From CAZFZQ01 sp964522845 (GTDB taxonomy: Bacteria; Patescibacteriota; Patescibacteriia; GCA-002772895), in assembly GCA_964522845.1 (NCBI GenBank), contig CAZFZQ010000001.1:1-64000 (forward strand): a stretch of 64,000 bases of DNA, read 5' to 3'. Every line of letters starts with the position of its first letter. Position 1 is the first letter of the stretch. Below the pieces are notes generated by a model. That model was given only the letters and a program-made list of their open reading frames with translations, was not told where the DNA came from and did no database searches. A program made the position numbers and the translations under genes. This document shows, in pieces, positions 58,935-64,000 of the stretch.

Positions 58935-59249
58935 TCATCGCAATCCAGAATATAAGTTCAGCCCTTCCAGAATAAATATGTGGCCGATCAATAGCAACGC
59001 GGAGATATAATAGATGGGATTTACGAACCCTTCCATCACATTTTCCGGCGTAATTATTTGGCTCTCGGCAAGTTCTTGGATGCCCCGCGCAATTTCCGCC
59101 AGATCGCCAAAAATGAATTGTATTTTTTCGGCAGCGAGCAACATCGTTTTATCTAAAAGATGAGCCACTCCTGATAGCGCCAGCAACGTTAGCGCTATGC
59201 CCAGAACGGATATGGCTAAGCCGAAAATGATTTGCAGCGCGCGGCGCAT
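58935..59249 (-). CDS. Small two-pass membrane protein
   Basis: 104 residues. Hydrophobic segments at 7-30 (IIFGLAISVLGIALTLLALS) and about 78-97 (YYISALLLIGHIFILEGLNL), with a helical soluble region between. A strong Shine-Dalgarno site (AAGGAGAGG) and an excellent promoter at 59273-59301 show it is well expressed. No family recognised. It forms its own unit with terminator 58845. Confidence 0.75.
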   Translation of the reverse strand: MRRALQIIFGLAISVLGIALTLLALSGVAHLLDKTMLLAAEKIQFIFGDLAEIARGIQELAESQIITPENVMEGFVNPIYYISALLLIGHIFILEGLNLYSGLR

Positions 59250-59272
59250 GTTTTCCTCTCCTTTTGCTACTT

Positions 59273-59301
59273 AATGTAGCAGAAAAAATGATGATTGTCA
59301 A
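59273..59301 (-). promoter_or_regulatory. Sigma70-type promoter, extended -10
   Basis: Minus strand TTGACA (59301-59296), 17-base spacer, TACATT (59278-59273) preceded by TGC. Leader about 20 bases to ATG 59249, containing the Shine-Dalgarno site. Confidence 0.8.
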
Positions 59302-59305
59302 ATAT

Positions 59306-59333
59306 AAAAAAAACAGAGCAATTGGGCCCTGTG
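59306..59333 (-). terminator. Terminator for the minus-strand gene at 59335
   Basis: On the minus strand ACAGGGC ... GCTCTGT (one G-T pair) with a 6-base loop and a run of T. It lies directly between the stop of the gene at 59335 and the promoter at 59273. Confidence 0.6.
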
Positions 59334-59334
59334 T

Positions 59335-59718
59335 TTAGTATTTTTCGCATTGTAGAATGAGCCTGGAGAGTTTTTCCGATAATTCCGGAGAAAGATTTTT
59401 CGGATCCACCCGTTTAAGGCATACTTGGGCGGCGAGAACATCGGCGGCGGTAAGATAATGGTCTACGGAAGAAATGCCGGATAGGAGGCCTTTGGCAGCC
59501 CGCAGATTAACGTCCTGGAATTCCGTCCGCAGTTCGGCATCCTCCAAAGTCTGCGGTTTATGAAAAAGAGCATCAACTTCTTTTATCCATCCGCTCCAAC
59601 CGTCTTGTGATTCTATAAGACATCGCCAGATCGCTTCTTTGTAATCCCTCTGCGCGATTAAGCCACGCGCCTCTCTTATCAAAAATCCTATGTAATTATA
59701 GAGCCCTTCTTTTGTCAT
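59335..59718 (-). CDS. Hypothetical helical protein
   Basis: 127 residues, mostly alpha-helical, no transmembrane segment. Notable blocks: NYIGFLIREARGLIAQRDYK, SQDGWSGWIKEVDALFHKP and KNLSPELSEKLSRLILQCEKY. GGAG lies before the ATG. A promoter with a perfect -35 (TTGACA) is at 59745-59773. No family recognised. Similar expression signals link it to the genes at 58935 and 59838, though each has its own promoter and terminator. Confidence 0.7.
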   Translation of the reverse strand: MTKEGLYNYIGFLIREARGLIAQRDYKEAIWRCLIESQDGWSGWIKEVDALFHKPQTLEDAELRTEFQDVNLRAAKGLLSGISSVDHYLTAADVLAAQVCLKRVDPKNLSPELSEKLSRLILQCEKY

Positions 59719-59744
59719 TTTTTTTCTCCGCCTGCGATAAATAT

Positions 59745-59773
59745 AGTGTCGCAGTATTTTTTGCGCTTGTCAA
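59745..59773 (-). promoter_or_regulatory. Candidate promoter of the gene at 59335
   Basis: Minus strand TTGACA (59773-59768), 17-base spacer, GACACT (59750-59745) preceded by TGC. The -35 is perfect, the -10 is poor but extended. Confidence 0.45.
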
Positions 59774-59837
59774 ACAACATTTGATTATATTTTAAAAATA
59801 TGATAAGAATAAGTCAGCCCTTTGACAGGAGAAAAAC

Positions 59838-60878
59838 ATGAAATACCAACAGCGTATCTTGTCTTGTATTCTTTTTCCGGCATTATTTTTTGGATGTGCT
59901 GATGATCCTGCGGTTGTTCCGGACAGCGGAATGGCGGATAGCCGCGCGGCAGATAATCTCGCGCACAATGTCGTCAAATGGCAAGCCGGATACCAAAAAC
60001 CGAGCGTGTCCTTGAAAGAAAAGAAAGTTTTTTGGAAAGAGCTTTATAACGACGCTACGATGAAAGTGAACGCTGTTTGGGGAGTTACCGCGAACGATAT
60101 GTATGCCGTGGGCTCCGGCGGGCTCATTATGCACTATGACGGCAAGACTTGGCAGTATATGCAGGGCGTCAATCACGCCTTTCTTATGTCTACAAAATTT
60201 CATGGCGTTTGCGGCACCAATACTAATAACGTTTATGTTATCAGCGATTACGACGTGATTTACTTTGACGGAATCATGTGGCGCAAGAGCAAATGGATTT
60301 GGGGGCAGTTTTTTGCCATCTGGGGATCGTCCATGACTGATATGTGGGTTACTTCTTCCGATGGGATGCTTTGGAGCCATGGAGCGAGAAACGATTGGGA
60401 TTTGGTTATGCTTCCTAAAGACATGCAGGCAAATTATTACGCCATTTACGGATTTTCTTCCGGCGAGATATTTGTCGCCGGTGAAAACGGAAAAATGCTC
60501 AAAGGCCATGATTACAAATTTACGCGTGTTGAAACCGGAACGACTGAAAACATCCGCGCTCTTTGGGGGACTTCTCCCAAAGATTTGTATGCCGCCGGAG
60601 ATAATGGCCTTCTCATGCACTATGACGGCCAAGCTTGGCAGCGCCTGTATTTGAGCAATAGTTATTTCAAAAGCATTTCCGGAAGTTCGTCCGGCGAACT
60701 GTTCGTAGTCGGCCATCCGTGGTTCAAATCAGATGAGTCGGTCTTGCACTTTTCCGGCGGCAAATGGAAAAGAGAACCGCCACCGGTGGATTCTTTCTTG
60801 AATGCCGTGATCTATATTTCTCCAAGCGACATTTACGCTTTTGGCGATTACAACGGCCTAAAGTACATCAACCCTTGA
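59838..60878 (+). CDS. Lipoprotein with beta-propeller-like WG/DGxxW repeats
   Basis: 346 residues. Lipoprotein signal: basic start, hydrophobic core ILSCILFPALFFGC with the lipobox cysteine at residue 20. After a spacer come repeats of the type AVWGVTANDMYAVGSGGLIM, HYDGKTWQYM, again AIWGSSMTDMWVTSSDGMLW, ALWGTSPKDLYAAGDNGLLM, HYDGQAWQRL, about six units of 45 residues, which suggests a six-bladed propeller. Strong ribosome site (AGGAG). Such repeats are common in myxobacterial secreted proteins; transfer is possible. Probably on the cell surface. Confidence 0.82.
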   Translation: MKYQQRILSCILFPALFFGCADDPAVVPDSGMADSRAADNLAHNVVKWQAGYQKPSVSLKEKKVFWKELYNDATMKVNAVWGVTANDMYAVGSGGLIMHYDGKTWQYMQGVNHAFLMSTKFHGVCGTNTNNVYVISDYDVIYFDGIMWRKSKWIWGQFFAIWGSSMTDMWVTSSDGMLWSHGARNDWDLVMLPKDMQANYYAIYGFSSGEIFVAGENGKMLKGHDYKFTRVETGTTENIRALWGTSPKDLYAAGDNGLLMHYDGQAWQRLYLSNSYFKSISGSSSGELFVVGHPWFKSDESVLHFSGGKWKREPPPVDSFLNAVIYISPSDIYAFGDYNGLKYINP

Positions 60879-60893
60879 AATCAAGGGTTTTTT
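60870..60893 (+). terminator. Rho-independent terminator of the lipoprotein gene
   Basis: AACCCTTGA/TCAAGGGTT, 9-bp stem with 2-base loop (60870-60889), then T run. The stop codon lies in the stem. Confidence 0.8.
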
Positions 60894-60910
60894 AATAAAA
60901 AAAAGCGCCA

Positions 60911-60937
60911 AACAATGGACGAACTCCATTGTTTTTT
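60911..60937 (+). terminator. Second hairpin terminator before dnaE
   Basis: AACAATGGA/TCCATTGTT (60911-60919, 60925-60933), 5-base loop, followed by T. It isolates dnaE from the upstream gene. Confidence 0.7.
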
Positions 60938-60956
60938 GTTAGAATAGGGTTAGCTT

Positions 60957-63900
60957 ATGTTTATTCATCTTCATTGCCACTCTCATTACTCACTCTTAGA
61001 CGGTCTCCCAAAGATACCGGATCTTGTTAATCGTGCCAAGGAATTGGGTATGACGAGTTTGGCGTTGACCGATCATGGTGTGATGTATGGCATTATTGAT
61101 TTTTATAAAGCGTGTAAGAAAGCGGGGATTAAGCCCATCTTGGGCGTTGAGGCATACGTGGCGCCGCGCAAACATACGGACAAAGAATCCGGCGTGGACA
61201 CCAAGCCATATCACTTGGTTTTGCTCGCGAAAAATGAAACCGGCTATAAAAATCTTTTGAAACTCACTTCCATCGCGCATTTGGATGGCTACTATTATAA
61301 ACCGCGCGTGGATAAAGAATTGCTAAAACAATACAGCGAGGGGATTATTGCCACCTCCGCTTGTTTGAATGGCGAAGTGGCGCGCCAGCTTTTATCCGGC
61401 AATTACGAAAACGCGGAAAATTCTCTCCGCGAATACAAAGAAATTTTTGGCGAAGGAAATTTTTATTTGGAAGTCCAACCGCAAACTTCAACAGAAAATA
61501 ACGAACAGCAAATTGTGAACGATCGTTTGATTGAATTGGCAAGAAAAACCAATACGCCGCTCGTGGCCACCAAAGACGTGCATTATGTTTTGAAAGAAGA
61601 TGCCGAGGCGCAAGACGCGCTTCTCTGTATTCAAACCGGTACGCAACTCGCCAATACTGACCGGCTTACCATGCGCGCGATTGATTGTTCGTTTTCTTCG
61701 GAAGAAGAAATGCGCGCTTTTTTTCCAAATTTGCCCGAGGCCATAGACAACACTGTAAAAATTGCCGAGGCCTGCAATGTGGAGCTCGTCCTCGGCACAA
61801 ACATTTTGCCAAAATTTGTCGTGCCGTCCGGCACGACGGACGTGGAATATTTGAGCGAGCTGTGCGAAATTGGCCTTGCTAAACGCTATAAAGAAATTAC
61901 AAAAGAAATTCGTGATCGTTTGGAGTGGGAGCTTTCCATTATTAACCGCATGGGGTTTGCGTCTTATTTTTTAATCGTTGACGATTTAATTAAATTTGCC
62001 AAAAATCAAGGCATTGTCGTTGGCCCGGGCAGGGGATCGGCCGCCGGTTCCATTATTTCTTATGTTTTAGGCATCACGGATTTGGACCCGATTCATTACA
62101 AATTACTTTTTGAAAGATTTTTGAATCCCGATCGCATTTCCATGCCTGATATTGATCTGGATTTTTCCGACACGCGCCGGCATGAAGTTATTGAATACGT
62201 GCAGGAAAAATATGGCAAGGATCGGGTCGCCGGCATCATTACTTTTGGAACCATGATGGCGCGCGCCGTACTGCGCGACGTAGGCAGGGTGATGGGAATG
62301 CCTTACACGGATGTTGACCGCATCGCCAAAATGATTCCGCCTCCGGTGCAGGGCAAGCACACTCCGCTTTCAAAACATATCCAAGAAATTACGGAGCTTA
62401 GAGAATTGTACGAAAAAAATGGCGAGATCCGGCAGCTTTTTGATTTATCCGTAAAGTTGGAAGGCACGGTGCGCCATGCTTCCCAGCACGCTTGCGGAGT
62501 TATTATCGGTGACCGGCCGCTTACCGAACACGCGCCTTTGCAAAAAGCTCAAGGCGGAGATGTTGAAATTGTGTCGCAATATTCTCTGCATCCGATTGAA
62601 GACGTTGGTCCGTTAAAAATTGATTTTTTGGGTTTGGCAAATCTTTCTATTATTCAAGACACGATAGAAATCGCGCAAGCTGTGGAAAAAAATTTGGGCC
62701 GCGAAATAAAAATAAATATTGAAGAAATTCCCCTAAACGACAAAAAAACATTTCAACTTTTAGCGCGCGCGGAAACGACTGGTGTGTTTCAATTGGAATC
62801 CGCGGGAATGAAACGATACATCAAAGAATTGAAACCAAATAATATTGAAGATATTATTGCCATGGTCGCGCTTTACCGTCCGGGGCCGATGCAGTTTATT
62901 GACAGTTTTATTAAACGCAAACACGGCAAGGAAAGAATTACTTACGCGCATCCGTCAATGGAAAACGCCACTAAGAACACTTATGGCATGACCATCTATC
63001 AGGAGCAAGTCATGCAAATTTCCAAAGATATGGCGGGATTTACCGGCGGCGAGGCGGACACTTTGCGCAAAGCCATCGGTAAAAAAATTCCGGAATTAAT
63101 GGCAAAAATGAGAGCTAAGTTTGTTGAAGGGTCGGTAAAGAACGGCGTGGAAAAAAAACTGGCTGAAGAAATTTTTACGCAATTTGAAGATTTTGCCGCC
63201 TACTCGTTCAATCGTTCGCACGCCGCCTGTTACGCCATGATTGCTTACCGCACGGCCTACCTCAAAGCGCGCTGGCCGGATTGTTTTATGGCCGCGCTCA
63301 TGAATGCCGACTCCGGCGATTTGGATAGAATTACAATTGAAGTTGAAGAATGCAAATCGTTGGGACTGGAAGTTTTGCCGCCGGACATCAACGAATCGTT
63401 TCCTCGTTTTGCCGTGGTGCCCGGAACTAATAAAATCCGTTTCGGGCTGGAAGCGGTGAAAAATATCGGATCGGAGATCGCGAAAAATATTATTGCCGAG
63501 CGCAAAGAGAATGGAAAATTTGATTCGCTGGAAAATTTGCTGGAACGCGTGCAGGATAAAAATTTGAATAAAAAATCTTTGGAGTCGTTTATAAAATGCG
63601 GAGCGCTGGATTCTTTCGGCGAGCGGGGAATGATGCTTGCCAATGTGCAAAAAATGCTTGATTTCCATCGCGATGTAAAGACCGCGGCGAAACCGCAAAA
63701 TTCGCTTTTTGGCGGATCGGGTATTGCGCTTAGCCGCGCGATTTTGCGATTGGAGCCCGCGCCTGAGGCGGAATTCAAACAAAAATTGGCTTGGGAAAAA
63801 GAACTTTTGGGGCTTTATATTTCCGCCCATCCTTTTTCCCATCTCGCGCCGTATGCTAAAGATTTGGCCACCCCGTCTTCGGATCTTAAAAATTTGCGCG

Positions 63901-64000
63901 AAGGGGCGTGGACTGTGGTCTGCGGCGTGGTTACCATCACAAAACAAATCCGTACCAAAAAAAATAATGAGCTGATGTGTTTTGCCACGCTGGAAGATGC
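60957..64000 (+). CDS. dnaE: DNA polymerase III alpha subunit, 3' partial
   Basis: At least 1014 residues, open at the window end. PHP domain first (FIHLHCHSHYSLLDG, ALTDHGVMYG, GVEAYVAPRK), catalytic palm with GPGRGSAAGSIISY and the aspartates of MPDIDLDFSD (residues 396-405), then fingers (VALYRPGPMQFID, YQEQVMQIS, FAAYSFNRSHAACYA) and start of the helix-hairpin-helix part. The last visible part, VVCGVVTITKQIRTKKNNEL, begins the OB-fold. Replicative polymerase. ATG 60957 is preceded by AGGG and a possible -10 TAGAAT (60940-60945) with -35 TGGACG 18 bases before it. Confidence 0.97.
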   Translation, partial: MFIHLHCHSHYSLLDGLPKIPDLVNRAKELGMTSLALTDHGVMYGIIDFYKACKKAGIKPILGVEAYVAPRKHTDKESGVDTKPYHLVLLAKNETGYKNLLKLTSIAHLDGYYYKPRVDKELLKQYSEGIIATSACLNGEVARQLLSGNYENAENSLREYKEIFGEGNFYLEVQPQTSTENNEQQIVNDRLIELARKTNTPLVATKDVHYVLKEDAEAQDALLCIQTGTQLANTDRLTMRAIDCSFSSEEEMRAFFPNLPEAIDNTVKIAEACNVELVLGTNILPKFVVPSGTTDVEYLSELCEIGLAKRYKEITKEIRDRLEWELSIINRMGFASYFLIVDDLIKFAKNQGIVVGPGRGSAAGSIISYVLGITDLDPIHYKLLFERFLNPDRISMPDIDLDFSDTRRHEVIEYVQEKYGKDRVAGIITFGTMMARAVLRDVGRVMGMPYTDVDRIAKMIPPPVQGKHTPLSKHIQEITELRELYEKNGEIRQLFDLSVKLEGTVRHASQHACGVIIGDRPLTEHAPLQKAQGGDVEIVSQYSLHPIEDVGPLKIDFLGLANLSIIQDTIEIAQAVEKNLGREIKINIEEIPLNDKKTFQLLARAETTGVFQLESAGMKRYIKELKPNNIEDIIAMVALYRPGPMQFIDSFIKRKHGKERITYAHPSMENATKNTYGMTIYQEQVMQISKDMAGFTGGEADTLRKAIGKKIPELMAKMRAKFVEGSVKNGVEKKLAEEIFTQFEDFAAYSFNRSHAACYAMIAYRTAYLKARWPDCFMAALMNADSGDLDRITIEVEECKSLGLEVLPPDINESFPRFAVVPGTNKIRFGLEAVKNIGSEIAKNIIAERKENGKFDSLENLLERVQDKNLNKKSLESFIKCGALDSFGERGMMLANVQKMLDFHRDVKTAAKPQNSLFGGSGIALSRAILRLEPAPEAEFKQKLAWEKELLGLYISAHPFSHLAPYAKDLATPSSDLKNLREGAWTVVCGVVTITKQIRTKKNNELMCFATLED

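Noticed and set aside
59883..60716. 277-codon open frame antisense to the lipoprotein gene
   Set aside because: Opposite a gene with clear lipobox, repeats and ribosome site; the antisense translation has no domain-like features.
61818..61837. Perfect 9-bp hairpin GTCGTGCCG/CGGCACGAC inside dnaE, considered as another in-frame repeat insertion
   Set aside because: The protein (KFVVPSGTTDVEYLSEL) aligns without extra residues to the usual DnaE pattern, so there is no sign of an insertion.
63096..63947. 283-codon open frame antisense to the dnaE 3' part
   Set aside because: dnaE reads through on the plus strand with conserved motifs; the antisense frame is histidine/arginine-rich noise.
1..64000. 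Recoding of TGA as glycine or tryptophan, known from some CPR groups
   Set aside because: Many genes end in TGA at ATGA overlaps at the expected protein ends, so TGA is a stop.

Overview
The window is an AT-rich bacterial scaffold. Genes are packed tightly, often with ATGA start/stop overlaps, and translate with the standard code (TGA is a stop). The content suggests a Patescibacteria/CPR genome, probably Parcubacteria-like: a huge glycan locus with many radical SAM enzymes and methyltransferases, weak or absent Shine-Dalgarno sites in most genes, DUF5674, and small palindromic repeats inserted in frame in housekeeping genes. This placement is inference; there is no rRNA or tRNA gene here to confirm it.

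Layout. 1-9637: end of a glycan operon (methyltransferases, GT4 and GT2 glycosyltransferases, an epimerase, a radical SAM protein broken by an assembly gap at 6549, a GT39-like membrane protein). 9670-10133: a probable gene fragment and a terminator. 10190-36042: one co-directional run of 22 genes behind a good sigma70 promoter. It holds asparagine synthase, GT39-like membrane proteins, GT2 and GT4 enzymes, three B12-type/related and three SPASM-type radical SAM proteins, five methyltransferases, a flippase and sugar-nucleotide enzymes. 36071-37432 (minus): the initiating sugar phosphotransferase. 37484-45721: TPR protein, epimerase, two GT2, DUF2304, an unusual radical SAM protein, a secreted protein and a GT4. 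45707-50590: zincin, Lon, RseP/M50 protease and a small acidic protein. 50657-58782: pheS and pheT separated by six unrelated genes. 58935-60878: three small units with strong promoters or Shine-Dalgarno sites, including a beta-propeller lipoprotein. 60957-64000: dnaE, cut by the window end.

How the genes fit together: the phosphotransferase would start glycan assembly on a lipid carrier, GT2/GT4 enzymes extend it, radical SAM enzymes and methyltransferases modify the sugars, the flippase exports it, and the GT39-like proteins would use polyprenyl-phosphate sugars made by the DPM1-like GT2 enzymes outside the membrane.

Most striking observation: several families of small inverted-repeat elements sit exactly at gene boundaries or inside genes without breaking them. 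A 309-bp element encodes only a GIY-YIG nuclease, has 19-20 bp terminal inverted repeats (TIRs) and a TATG target duplication, and lies on the start codon of a glycosyltransferase. A 132-bp relative without a gene lies at the -35 box of a nearby promoter. A 71-bp relative with a CACG duplication adds exactly 25 codons to pheT. A GxxExxY nuclease gene is similarly enclosed by different inverted repeats in what looks like a former ATGA gene junction. Other palindromes are inserted in frame in pheT, pheS, a GT4 and a GT2. The pheS-pheT interval carries a decayed copy of the pheS 3' end and a copy of the pheT 5' end, which marks it as an insertion hotspot.
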